In this document: piece by piece, positions 46,498 to 54,560 of the stretch | How the letters are laid out: each line of letters opens with the position of its first letter | Numbering within the stretch: position 1 is the stretch's first letter | NCBI GenBank assembly: GCA_019637815.1 | Contig: JAHBUZ010000001.1 | Span: 62,001-126,000 of the forward strand | Direction: 5' to 3' | Source of the DNA: Chloroflexota bacterium | Lineage (GTDB): Bacteria > Chloroflexota > Limnocylindria > Limnocylindrales > CSP1-4 | DNA length: 64,000 bases | Notes under the pieces: model-generated | What the model saw: the letters and a program-made list of their open reading frames with translations, nothing else | The model's database searches: none | What the model was told of the DNA's origin: nothing | Translations under genes and position numbers: made by a program

Positions 46498-48167
46498 TCG
46501 CGGGGACCATCGATGGTCTCGGAGGGATCACCCGAGCGGGCACGGCCGACCGACGCCGTGGACCCCATGCGGATGGTGGGCACCACGGCGACCACGAGCA
46601 CGACCGCAGCGACCAGGAACAGGCTCGCGAGGATGGTCGCTGCCTGGTCCGCGGCCCAGGCCTCCAGCACATCCACGACGAGCGGGTCAGCGAGGGGCCT
46701 GCCTCGCAACGCCGGTGGCAGGACGGCATCCCGCGCGGCACCATCCGTGAGGACCACGCTGAGCGCCTCGATGCGACCCGTCCCGAACGCGGTCAGGACC
46801 GCGAGCCCCACCGCCATGCCTACCATGCGCGCCACGGTGACCGCCGCGCTCGCGGTGCCGTAGGCCGCACGTCCGAGCGCCTCGATCGCGGCGCTCGATC
46901 GGGGTGTGACGGTCAGCCCGAAGCCCAGACCGAACAGCGCGAGGGCCGGCAGCAGCACGCTCGCAGGGGTCGCCTGGGACGCGGTCCCCAGGACGAGCGA
47001 TCCCGCGATGGCCAGCCCCAGGCCCGCCAGTCCGAGCGGCACCACGCCGATGCGTCGGAGCAGGTATCCGGACCCGATGGCGCCCACGGCCATGCTGAGC
47101 GCGAGCGTGCCCAGGAACAGGCGCTGCTCGGCGGGACCGCCGTAGCGCACCCGGTCCACCCAGACCGCGGACGCGATGATCGCGGTCGCGAGGGCGTAGC
47201 CGGTCAGCAGGCTGACGACCATCGCGGGCCTGGCCACGTCGTCGCGGAACAATCGTGTGTCAAGGAACGGGTCCGCCGTCCGCGTCAGGTGACGCGCCGC
47301 CAGCACCGCAGCGACGACGCACAGCAGGCCGGCAACCAGCGACCAGGGCACCGATCCCGTATCCGGCTCACCCAGCGCCGTGACCCAGATGAGGCCGCTC
47401 GCCACCGTGGTGGTCACGAGGGCGCCTCCGAGCAGGTCGATCCTGCCGGCGCCCCGGGGCAGGTCCCATCGAGCCGTCGCGGCCCAGCACCAGGCGAGCA
47501 CCACGATCGCGGCCGGCGCACCGAGGTAGAACACCCAGCGCCAGGCTGGCACGACCAGCGGCATCAAGGGCTGGCCCACGGACCCGAGGTCGAGGAGCGC
47601 CGGACCGAGGTCGAACGACTCGAGGACCGTCGCGCCCAGGAAGGGACCCAGGGCCATGCCCAGGAAGTTGCTGCCGCTCACGAGGCCAAGGGCACGTCCC
47701 CGGGCAGCTCCCTGGAACAGGTGGCTGGCACCGGCGGTCGCCAGCGGCAGGATGGCACCGCCACCGAGGCCCTGGACGACCCGTGCCAGCACGAGCGTGT
47801 CGAGCGTGTCGGCCGCGCCCGCTGCCAGCGACCCGATCGCGAACACGATGAGCGCCACTGCCAGGAGCCGCGGCAGGCCGATCCGGTCCGCGGCACGACC
47901 CGCGAGGGGCATGACGGCGATGTAGGCGAGCAGATAGCCGTTGACGGCCCAGCTCGCCCGTCGCAACTGCGTCCAGTCCGCGAGATCGACCACGATGGCG
48001 GGCAGGGCGACCGAGGTCGCCATCAGCTCCACGCCCACGAGCGCGGACGCGAGACAGAGTGCCGCCAGGAGGACCACACGGTCGATGCGACTCATCACGC
48101 CGATGATGCGCGGTCCCCGGCCGGGATGTCCGTGCCGCGACGCCTCGCACCCGCCGATCCGCTCCAT
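46485..48167 (-). CDS. MFS drug exporter, 14-helix EmrB/QacA (DHA2) type
   Basis: This protein of about 560 residues has 14 predicted membrane helices. It carries the DHA2 motifs: VALPAIVVDL in helix 1, W-x-x-x-Y-L-L-A-Y near helix 2, LAGRAADRIGLPRLL between helices 2 and 3, and VVQGLGGGAILPLATA. Drug or lipid export by proton antiport is the expected role. The start is uncertain: ATG 48167 is favoured by AGAGGGG just upstream; ATG 48197 and ATG 48095 are alternatives. It is divergent from an ArsR-family gene across a short intergenic operator region, which suggests regulation by that protein. Confidence 0.87.
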   Translation of the reverse strand: MERIGGCEASRHGHPGRGPRIIGVMSRIDRVVLLAALCLASALVGVELMATSVALPAIVVDLADWTQLRRASWAVNGYLLAYIAVMPLAGRAADRIGLPRLLAVALIVFAIGSLAAGAADTLDTLVLARVVQGLGGGAILPLATAGASHLFQGAARGRALGLVSGSNFLGMALGPFLGATVLESFDLGPALLDLGSVGQPLMPLVVPAWRWVFYLGAPAAIVVLAWCWAATARWDLPRGAGRIDLLGGALVTTTVASGLIWVTALGEPDTGSVPWSLVAGLLCVVAAVLAARHLTRTADPFLDTRLFRDDVARPAMVVSLLTGYALATAIIASAVWVDRVRYGGPAEQRLFLGTLALSMAVGAIGSGYLLRRIGVVPLGLAGLGLAIAGSLVLGTASQATPASVLLPALALFGLGFGLTVTPRSSAAIEALGRAAYGTASAAVTVARMVGMAVGLAVLTAFGTGRIEALSVVLTDGAARDAVLPPALRGRPLADPLVVDVLEAWAADQAATILASLFLVAAVVLVVAVVPTIRMGSTASVGRARSGDPSETIDGPRDQGS

Positions 48168-48201
48168 CGACCCCTCTTGACGATCGGATGCAGGCATGTA
48201 G

Positions 48202-48239
48202 TATCAACGGGCGCTTATATGTATCCGCATTGATATGCG
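48202..48239. promoter_or_regulatory. Inverted-repeat operator region between MFS and arsR-like genes
   Basis: TATCAA (48202-48207) faces TTGATA (48230-48235) across 22 bp. A tighter repeat CGCAT-TGAT-ATGCG (48226-48239) overlaps the ArsR-type start codon. TTATAT (48215-48220) may be the -10. Such repeats suit dimeric ArsR repressors. Confidence 0.45.
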
Positions 48240-48636
48240 AATCGCGTGCGCCCTCCGGGACGCGACCGAGCCCTCACAGGACAGCCGATTGCCCAGCCCT
48301 GCTCGCATCCGCTCCACCATCGCCACCCTGACCGACCCGCCGGCGGACCTGCGGGAGATCGCGGTGGTCCACAAGGCGCTGTCCGATCCCACGCGGCTGC
48401 GGCTGATGCAGCGGCTCGCTGACGGGCCGGGCACGGTCTCGGACCTGATGCACCACGTGGACCTGTCACAGCCGCTGGTCTCGTGGCACCTCCGCCGCCT
48501 GCGGGCCGCGGGCCTGGTGGACACCCAGCGTGTCGGTCGGGAGGTCATCTGCACCCTCGCCCCGGACACCCTCCGGCGGTTCCATGAGCGGGAGCTCGAC
48601 CTCCTCGGGTTGACCGCGGGCTCGGACGCGGCATGA
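48235..48636 (+). CDS. ArsR-family winged-helix transcriptional regulator
   Basis: This 133-residue regulator has the ArsR core [61 protein letters not shown]. The metal-binding ELCVC motif of helix 3 is absent (DLMHHV instead), so it probably does not sense arsenic or cadmium the classical way. An N-terminal extension of about 35 residues precedes the core. It is divergent from the MFS exporter and overlaps the CDP-alcohol phosphatidyltransferase gene by 4 nt, so it may control both directions. Confidence 0.88.
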   Translation: MRIACALRDATEPSQDSRLPSPARIRSTIATLTDPPADLREIAVVHKALSDPTRLRLMQRLADGPGTVSDLMHHVDLSQPLVSWHLRRLRAAGLVDTQRVGREVICTLAPDTLRRFHERELDLLGLTAGSDAA

Positions 48637-49313
48637 GCCAGCCAGCCGATCCGACACGGCCCGCCTCCGCCACGCCACGCCGCGACGAGCTGCGGGGCAT
48701 GGTCACGCCCCTCGCCCGGCGCATGGCGGACGCAGGGCTGACCCCCAACATGCTGACGCTCATCGGGTTCGGCATCTGCATCCTGGGCGCGCTCCTCGCC
48801 GCCGCCGAGTGGTGGCTCATCGCCGGCATCGTATGCACGCTCGGCTCCGCCTTCGACATGTTCGATGGCGCGGTCGCCCGGGTCACGGGTGCCACCAGCA
48901 AGCTCGGCGCGTTCATGGACAGCACCTTCGATCGCTGGGGCGAGGCGGTCATCTACCTGGGCATCGTCATCGGCTGCTCCCGGGCAGGCTTCGAGGTGGG
49001 CACCTGGCTCGCCGCGGCCGCCATGGGGTCCGCGTTCATGGTCAGCTACGCCCGGGCGCGCGCGGAGTCGCTCGGCTTCGCACCCGGCAAGGGGATGGCG
49101 GCCGTCGGGCTGGCCCCTCGCGAGGTCCGGGTCGTCATCCTCGGCATCGGTCTCGTCGGTGCCGGGCTGACCGGCGGCGTCACCGTCGGTGCCATGGGCC
49201 AGACCGTGCTCGCGGCGGCCCTCGGTCTCATCGCGCTCCTCGCCACCATCACGGTCATCCAACGCATCACGTTCACCATCAGACAGGCATCCTCGGAGGT
49301 CGATCGATCATGA
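48633..49313 (+). CDS. CDP-alcohol phosphatidyltransferase, likely phosphatidylinositol-phosphate synthase
   Basis: This 226-residue membrane enzyme has the complete CDP-alcohol motif: D75-x2-D78-G79-x2-A82-R83-x8-G92-x3-D96-x3-D100. About six helices follow. The family joins CDP-diacylglycerol to an alcohol head group. The inositol-phosphate synthase gene directly downstream (ATGA overlap) makes inositol 1-phosphate the likely acceptor, as in actinobacterial PgsA1/PIPS. Glycerol phosphate remains possible. It is coupled to the upstream ArsR-type gene by a 4-nt overlap. Confidence 0.86.
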   Translation: MSQPADPTRPASATPRRDELRGMVTPLARRMADAGLTPNMLTLIGFGICILGALLAAAEWWLIAGIVCTLGSAFDMFDGAVARVTGATSKLGAFMDSTFDRWGEAVIYLGIVIGCSRAGFEVGTWLAAAAMGSAFMVSYARARAESLGFAPGKGMAAVGLAPREVRVVILGIGLVGAGLTGGVTVGAMGQTVLAAALGLIALLATITVIQRITFTIRQASSEVDRS

Positions 49314-50596
49314 GCACAGGAAACGGTTCCACGAAGAACGGCGCGGGGGCGTCCAGCAACGGAGCGGCGGGCAAGGGCTCCCGCAAGCCGATCCGCGTCG
49401 CGATCGTGGGCGTCGGCAACTGCGCGAGCAGCCTCGTCCAGGGCCGCTACTACTACGAGAACGCGGCGGACGACGAGTTCGTGCCCGGGCTCATGCACGT
49501 CAACCTGGGCGGCTATCACGTCCGTGACGTGGAGTTCGTGGCGGCGTTCGATATCGACAGGAACAAGGTCGGCAAGGACCTGTCCGAGGCGATCTACGCG
49601 AAGCCCAACAACACCTACGTGTTCCAGCAGGTGCCGAAGCTGGACGTCAAGGTCGACCGGGGCATGACCCACGACGGCCTCGGCAAGTACCTGTCGCAGG
49701 TCATCGAGAAGGCGCCCGGCCAGACCGCCGATGTGGTGAGCATCCTCAAGGAACGCCAGGTGGACGTCATGGTGTCCTACCTGCCGGTGGGCAGCGAGCA
49801 GGCCACGAAGTGGTACGTCGAGCAGGCGCTCCAGGCGGGTGTCGGCTTCATCAACGCCATCCCCGTGTTCATCGGTCGGGAGCCCTACTGGCAGCGCCGC
49901 TTCGCGGCGGAGGGCCTGCCCATCATCGGCGACGACATCAAGAGCCAGGTGGGCGCCACCATCAGCCATCGCGTCCTCACCCGCCTGTTCATGGACCGCG
50001 GCGTGCGCCTCGACCGCACCTACCAGCTGAACTTCGGTGGCAACACGGACTTCCTCAACATGCTCGAGCGCGAGCGTCTCGAGTCCAAGAAGATCAGCAA
50101 GACCAACGCGGTCACCTCGATGCTCGACTACGAGCTGGACCCGGACGATGTCCACGTCGGCCCGTCCGACCACGTGCCGTGGCTCAAGGACCGCAAGTGG
50201 TGCTACATCCGCATGGAGGGCACCACGTTCGGGGATGTGCCGCTCAACGCGGAGCTCAAGCTGGAGGTCTGGGACAGCCCCAACAGCGCCGGCGTCATCA
50301 CCGACGCCATCCGGTGCCTCAAGCTGGGCATGGACCGGGGCCTCTCGGGGACGCTCGTGGCGCCCAGCTCGTACTTCATGAAGAGCCCGCCCATCCAGAT
50401 CCACGATGACATCGCGCTGAACCGCGTCGAGGCGTTCATCAAGGGCGAGGACAACGAGACGCTCGTGGGCACCGAGACGGCGAAGCCCAAGGCGACCCGC
50501 AAGCTGGCCAAGGCCCGGCGCGCCGTCGAGACGGACGTCTCGGCGCAGGTCACCGTCGAGCATGCGGCCGCCAAGGTAGGGATCGCCGCCGGCTGA
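49310..50596 (+). CDS. ino1: Inositol-3-phosphate synthase
   Basis: This 428-residue enzyme converts glucose 6-phosphate to inositol 3-phosphate using NAD. It has the NAD loop [25 protein letters not shown], the [12 protein letters not shown] motif, [11 protein letters not shown] and [15 protein letters not shown] of the short prokaryotic/archaeal-type synthases. The N-terminus (about 25 residues, Asn/Gly/Ser-rich) and the Lys/Ala-rich tail are extra. GGAGGT precedes the ATG. It supplies inositol for the lipid locus. A strong hairpin terminator follows. Confidence 0.94.
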   Translation: MSTGNGSTKNGAGASSNGAAGKGSRKPIRVAIVGVGNCASSLVQGRYYYENAADDEFVPGLMHVNLGGYHVRDVEFVAAFDIDRNKVGKDLSEAIYAKPNNTYVFQQVPKLDVKVDRGMTHDGLGKYLSQVIEKAPGQTADVVSILKERQVDVMVSYLPVGSEQATKWYVEQALQAGVGFINAIPVFIGREPYWQRRFAAEGLPIIGDDIKSQVGATISHRVLTRLFMDRGVRLDRTYQLNFGGNTDFLNMLERERLESKKISKTNAVTSMLDYELDPDDVHVGPSDHVPWLKDRKWCYIRMEGTTFGDVPLNAELKLEVWDSPNSAGVITDAIRCLKLGMDRGLSGTLVAPSSYFMKSPPIQIHDDIALNRVEAFIKGEDNETLVGTETAKPKATRKLAKARRAVETDVSAQVTVEHAAAKVGIAAG

Positions 50597-50619
50597 CCCT
50601 TCCGTCCCCACGCAGCACC

Positions 50620-50650
50620 GAGGACCGCGGGCGTCGAACCCGCGGTCCTC
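50620..50650 (+). terminator. Strong hairpin after ino1
   Basis: GAGGACCGCGGG (50620-50631) and its exact complement (50639-50650) form a perfect 12-bp stem with a 7-nt loop. No T run follows, but this is the most convincing terminator hairpin in the window. Confidence 0.75.
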
Positions 50651-50989
50651 GTGTCATGTCGTGTGACGGCCGATGGCGGGAGGCAGGGCGTGTGCCGGTG
50701 GCCCATCCGCACGATCGTCCATGATCAGTGGGCGCTCGACGGCCAAGTCACCAGATCAGCGGGCGTAGGACCTTGAGCCTGCGCGTTTGGGGCAACCCAC
50801 CGTGACATCCGGTCCAGTCCGAATGGACGATCGTCGTGCGCGGACCTTTCAGAGGCCGGCGGATGCCCGGAAACCACGCGCCCGGCCCCACCGCTGGTCA
50901 TCGATCTTACGACGGGGCACCGCAAGCCCTCGGCACACCACCGCGCGATCATGACGTCTGGGTACGCACCTGGTGCAGTGAGATCCGAC
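50651..50989. other. Intergenic stretch before VapBC; nothing recognised
   Basis: No gene, RNA or repeat with support was found here. Base composition appears slightly less GC-rich than the neighbours. Confidence 0.3.
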
Positions 50990-51007
50990 GATGCTAGCAT
51001 CAGATGC
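50990..51007 (+). promoter_or_regulatory. Palindromic operator over the leaderless vapB -10
   Basis: GATGCTAGCATC (50990-51001) is a perfect 12-bp palindrome containing the -10 TAGCAT (50995-51000), which ends 7 nt before the vapB ATG. A further GATGC follows at 51003-51007, giving three GATGC/GCATC half-sites. This fits autorepression by the VapBC complex. Confidence 0.6.
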
Positions 51008-51247
51008 ATGACCACTCGACGTACGACGCTCGCAGCTGATTCCGATGACCTGGACCTGCTCGCGGATGAAGCCCGTCGCCGTGGCGTGAGCCTCGCGGCG
51101 ATCCTGCGGGAAGCGGTCGAGGCCGAGGCCGCACGCCTTCGCACGAGGACGCGGCCGCGGTTCGGCATCGCCTCCTCCGACGAAGGGGCGGCGCGAGTCG
51201 CGGCACGCGATGAGCACGCACCGATCCGCGCCAGACAGGGCTCCTGA
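51008..51247 (+). CDS. VapB-type antitoxin, ribbon-helix-helix-like
   Basis: This 79-residue protein opens with a short strand (RRTTLAADSDDLDLLADEARRRGVSLAAILREAV) as in ribbon-helix-helix antitoxins, followed by an Arg-rich tail that probably wraps and inhibits the toxin. It would also bind the palindrome upstream. Its TGA shares a base with the ATG of the PIN-domain toxin gene. The short leaderless promoter and position immediately before a PIN gene identify it as the antitoxin. Confidence 0.8.
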   Translation: MTTRRTTLAADSDDLDLLADEARRRGVSLAAILREAVEAEAARLRTRTRPRFGIASSDEGAARVAARDEHAPIRARQGS

Positions 51248-51663
51248 TGGCGCTCATCCTGGACACCGGACCGATCCTGGCGCTGCTCGACGCTGGTGAT
51301 CCGGACCACCGGCGATGCCTCGCGATGGTGGAGGCGGTGGGCGAGGACCTGGTGATCCCGGCGCCTGTCCTCGTGGAGGTCGACTACTGGGTGCTCAAGC
51401 TCCTCGGTCACGACGCCTGGACGACGTTCGTCGAGGACATCGATCGGGGTGCCTACCGAGTGCACCACCTCGACGCGAACGACCTGGTGCGTATCGCGAT
51501 CCTGGAGCGAACCTACGCCACGCTCGACCTCGGCTTCGTCGATACGGCCGTGATCGTGACGTGCGAGCGACTGGATGAGCCCAAGGTCGCCACGCTCGAT
51601 CGACGCGACTTCAGCGTCGTTCGCCCACGCCACCGCGACCATCTCGTGCTGCTCCCGGACTGA
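51247..51663 (+). CDS. VapC-type PIN-domain ribonuclease toxin
   Basis: This 138-residue PIN protein has the acidic catalytic residues of the family: Asp6 in LILDTGPI, Glu44 in VLVEVDYW and Asp99 in FVDTAV. PIN toxins cleave RNA, often tRNA or rRNA, with magnesium; the target here is unknown. The module lies between ino1 and the acyltransferase genes of the inositol lipid locus. Confidence 0.88.
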   Translation: MALILDTGPILALLDAGDPDHRRCLAMVEAVGEDLVIPAPVLVEVDYWVLKLLGHDAWTTFVEDIDRGAYRVHHLDANDLVRIAILERTYATLDLGFVDTAVIVTCERLDEPKVATLDRRDFSVVRPRHRDHLVLLPD

Positions 51664-51669
51664 CCCGGT

Positions 51670-51683
51670 CGTGTGGCCACACG
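51670..51683. repeat. 14-bp perfect palindrome after vapC
   Basis: CGTGTGGCCACACG lies 7 nt after the vapC stop. It has no loop, so it is more likely a protein-binding site than a terminator, possibly for the acyltransferase operon that starts about 110 nt later. Confidence 0.4.
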
Positions 51684-51790
51684 CCGGCTCATCCTCGGCC
51701 GATCGTGGCACCATCGAACGAGACCATGAGCCCGTCGCACCCGCCCAGCACATTCGTGCCCCGATGCCGCGAGATCCGGCAGGGTCGGGC

Positions 51791-52846
51791 ATGAGCGAGC
51801 CGCCGAGCAGCGCACACACGGGCGTGGAGTACTCACCCCTGGAGCGGCCCACGACGGGGAGGGTCGGGCGTATCGTCCAGCGCAGCCGTGAGCGATCCGC
51901 GGTGCTGGCGTATCGGGGCACCTCCGCGACCCTTGGCCACACCCCGACGCGCCTCTCCGAGGCTGCCGCGCGAGCACTGTTCCTGGGCAGCTACTTCGCA
52001 TGGGCATCGAAACGGCGCATCGTGCGCGGCAATGTCGCCCATGTCCTGGGCCTGCCCGCCGACCACCCGGATGTCCAGGTGCTCGCTCGCCGGACCTACA
52101 CCTCGTATTCCCGCTTCGTGGTGGAGCTGATGCGACTGCCCACGCTCCCGGTCGACGAGCCACTGCGACTGCTGCCACCCACCACCCCGGCGCACACGGT
52201 GTTCAGCGAGGTCTGGACACGCAACCGGGCCGAGGGTCGGGGGGTCATCGCCGCGTCCGGTCACATCGGCAACATCGAGATCTTCGCGGGTTCGTATGCG
52301 CTCCAGGGCATCCCCACCTGGGGCCTCGCGGACGACACGGCCTACCCGGAGCTGTTCGCGCTGCTCAACGCCCAGCGGGCCCGCTGGGGGGTGCGCATCA
52401 TCCCGTGGCGCAATCTGCGGCAGCTGTTCAGCGTGATGCGTCGGCCTGCGGCCCTGGGCATGGTGGTCGACTGGGGCTATCGACCCGATGACGTGCCGGT
52501 GCGGATGTTCGGCGCCTGGACCACGCTGCCCGCCGGACCCGCCACGCTCGCGGCGCGGACCCGGGCCACCATCCTGCCCGTGGCAGCGTTCCACCAGCGC
52601 GACGGGTATACGGCACATGCCGCACCGCCCATCGAGGTCGTCGACGGCTCACCGCGGTCGGTGGCCATCGCCACCCAGGCCATCGCGGATGCACTCGAGG
52701 GGTTCGTGCGCCGGGCACCCGAGCAGTGGCACACCTTCAAGCCGATGTGGCCAGCCACGGTGGCCGAGCAGCGTCTCCTGGAGGCTCGCGCGATGACCAT
52801 GCTCGCGGATGCGGCCGAGCCACGGGCGCGTCGAGCCAGCGGATGA
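51791..52846 (+). CDS. LpxL/HtrB/PatA-family lysophospholipid or PIM acyltransferase
   Basis: This 351-residue acyltransferase has the H-x4-E catalytic motif of the LpxL superfamily in ASGHIGNIEIF, then IPWRNLRQLFSVMRRPAALGMVVDWGYRPDDVPVRMFGAWTTLPAGPATLA, close to the family pattern. In actinobacteria PatA of this family acylates phosphatidylinositol mannosides next to pimA, and this gene sits in a matching place. Lipopolysaccharide assembly is less likely because no lipid A genes are near. The ATG at 51791 is chosen as the start; ATG 51764 is an alternative. It overlaps the next acyltransferase by 4 nt. Confidence 0.84.
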   Translation: MSEPPSSAHTGVEYSPLERPTTGRVGRIVQRSRERSAVLAYRGTSATLGHTPTRLSEAAARALFLGSYFAWASKRRIVRGNVAHVLGLPADHPDVQVLARRTYTSYSRFVVELMRLPTLPVDEPLRLLPPTTPAHTVFSEVWTRNRAEGRGVIAASGHIGNIEIFAGSYALQGIPTWGLADDTAYPELFALLNAQRARWGVRIIPWRNLRQLFSVMRRPAALGMVVDWGYRPDDVPVRMFGAWTTLPAGPATLAARTRATILPVAAFHQRDGYTAHAAPPIEVVDGSPRSVAIATQAIADALEGFVRRAPEQWHTFKPMWPATVAEQRLLEARAMTMLADAAEPRARRASG

Positions 52847-53790
52847 ACGTGCGGACCCGTGTCGGCGGCTGGCTCGTCGTCGGTGGCATCCGTTTCCTCC
52901 GGATGCTTCCGGACCGGCCGGTCTACCGGCTGGGCTTCCGGCTCGGTCGCCTGCTGCCGCGGGTCATGAGGGCGCGCCGCGACCTTGCTCGGCGCAACCT
53001 CCGGCGGGTGTGCCGGTCCCTGGTCGCGCGGGGCGTGGCGACCCCCCGGATCGCGGCTGCGGCTGGTGGAGGGCGGCCGCTCGAGGCGCTCGTCGCCGAC
53101 CTGTTCGGCCACTGGGTGGTCTCGTATCTCGAAGGTGCCATCGCGCCCCGCTATGACGCGGCCACGCTCCGCGAGCGCGTCCGGCTCCTGGATCCCGTGA
53201 CGACGGCACGTGCCCTCGAGCCGACGCCGTCCGGGGAGCCGGGCCGCATCTACACCGGCCTCCACCTGGGCTCCGTGGAGATCGCCGGGCTGTACGCGGC
53301 ACGCCACTCCTCGCTGTCCCTCGCGGGCCCGATGGAACGACTCGCGAACCCAGTGCTGCGGGACTACTTCGAACGGACCCGTGGTGCGGTGGGCATGGAG
53401 CTGCTCCCCATCGAGGGTGCCGCGAGCATCCTCGAGGCACATCTCCGACGCGGTGACGGGGTCGCGCTGGTGGCGGATCGACCCATCGGCGGCCAGGGGT
53501 CCCGGGTCCGGCTGTTCGATGCACCCGCGCGGCTGCCGGCGGGGCCCGCGGTGCTCGCGGTGACCACGGGTGCGGGGATGTACGTCCAGGCCGTGCTCCG
53601 CGAGCGACCGGGCGCCTGGGTCGGCATCATCGAGCCCATCGAGGTGCCCACGGACGGCCTGCGTCGGGAGCGCGTGCGTGTCACCCTCGAACACATCGTG
53701 GCCGCCTTCGAGCGGCTCATCGGGCACGCTCCGGAGCAGTGGTGGACACTCCTGTTCCAGGTGTGGGAGGAGGAGGCAGCAGCGACGTGA
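52843..53790 (+). CDS. Second LpxL/PatA-family acyltransferase
   Basis: This 315-residue paralogue has the motif H-L-G-S-V-E in TGLHLGSVEIAG and ALVADRPIGGQGSRVRLFDAPARLPAGPAVLA, and ends HAPEQWWTLLFQVW. Two different acyltransferases in tandem suggest sequential acylation of one lipid. The N-terminus is Arg-rich with a short amphipathic segment, as in membrane-surface enzymes. Start and stop overlap both neighbours (ATGA and GTGA), so expression is tightly coupled. Confidence 0.82.
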   Translation: MNVRTRVGGWLVVGGIRFLRMLPDRPVYRLGFRLGRLLPRVMRARRDLARRNLRRVCRSLVARGVATPRIAAAAGGGRPLEALVADLFGHWVVSYLEGAIAPRYDAATLRERVRLLDPVTTARALEPTPSGEPGRIYTGLHLGSVEIAGLYAARHSSLSLAGPMERLANPVLRDYFERTRGAVGMELLPIEGAASILEAHLRRGDGVALVADRPIGGQGSRVRLFDAPARLPAGPAVLAVTTGAGMYVQAVLRERPGAWVGIIEPIEVPTDGLRRERVRVTLEHIVAAFERLIGHAPEQWWTLLFQVWEEEAAAT

Positions 53791-54560
53791 CGGCTCAGGA
53801 CGAGACGCCGACGATGTCCCGCGCGGACCTCCATATCCACACGCTCGCGTCCGACGGCGTGTCGAGCGTCCAGGAGATCCTCGACGCAGCGCTGGCACAG
53901 GGTCTCGATGTCATCGCCATCACCGACCACGAGCGCATCGACGCCGCCGTGGTCGCCCAGCGGCTCGCCGCGGAGCAGGATCTGCCACTCGGGGTCATCG
54001 TGGGGGAGGAGGTCACCACGCGCCACGGGCATCTCATCGGCCTGTTCCTCACCCGGCGCATCAAGCCATGGGGCCGGATGCGGGATGCGGTCGCCCAGAT
54101 CCACGACCAGGGAGGGCTCGCGATCGTGGCCCATCCGCTGGTGCCCTATCCGCTGTGCGCGAGCGAGCGGACCATCCGCGACCTGCTCGACTCCGGTGAC
54201 GTGGCCCACCGCCCCGACGCGATCGAGGCGTTCAACCCGACCACGGCACGCATGCGCTGGAGCCGACGCGTGCCGGCGTTCGTGCGGGAGATGGGCGTGG
54301 CGGCAGTGGCCAGCAGTGATGCCCACGCGGCCACCTCCGTGGGCCGCGCCGTGACCCGCTTCCCGGGCAGCGGCGTGGACTCGCTCCGGGACGCGATCGC
54401 TCGGGAGGCCACGACCTGGGAAGGGACCGCGTATGCGTGGCCGGAGCAGGTGCGGATGTTCGGCCACCAGTCGGCCAAGAACGTGCGCGCGGTCCGGGAC
54501 ACGCTGCGCCATCGATTGTTGCACCAAGGCACCGGGCGCGACCTGGGGTATCCCCGGTGA
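53787..54560 (+). CDS. PHP-domain metal-dependent phosphoesterase
   Basis: This 257-residue protein has the PHP motifs ADLHIHTLASDGVSSV, ITDHERIDAA, GEEVTTRHGHLIGLF, AHP and SSDAHA. The family hydrolyses phosphates or phosphodiesters with a trinuclear metal site. In the lipid locus it could remove phosphate from an inositol or glycerol intermediate, but this is inference. The GTG at 53787 overlaps the acyltransferase stop; an in-frame ATG at 53739 would enter that gene. Its stop overlaps the glycosyltransferase GTG by 4 nt. Confidence 0.87.
   Translation: MTAQDETPTMSRADLHIHTLASDGVSSVQEILDAALAQGLDVIAITDHERIDAAVVAQRLAAEQDLPLGVIVGEEVTTRHGHLIGLFLTRRIKPWGRMRDAVAQIHDQGGLAIVAHPLVPYPLCASERTIRDLLDSGDVAHRPDAIEAFNPTTARMRWSRRVPAFVREMGVAAVASSDAHAATSVGRAVTRFPGSGVDSLRDAIAREATTWEGTAYAWPEQVRMFGHQSAKNVRAVRDTLRHRLLHQGTGRDLGYPR

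Noticed and set aside
50620..50650. tRNA-like element near TCGAACCC
   Set aside because: The bases form the loop and arm of a perfect 12-bp terminator hairpin; no cloverleaf can be drawn.
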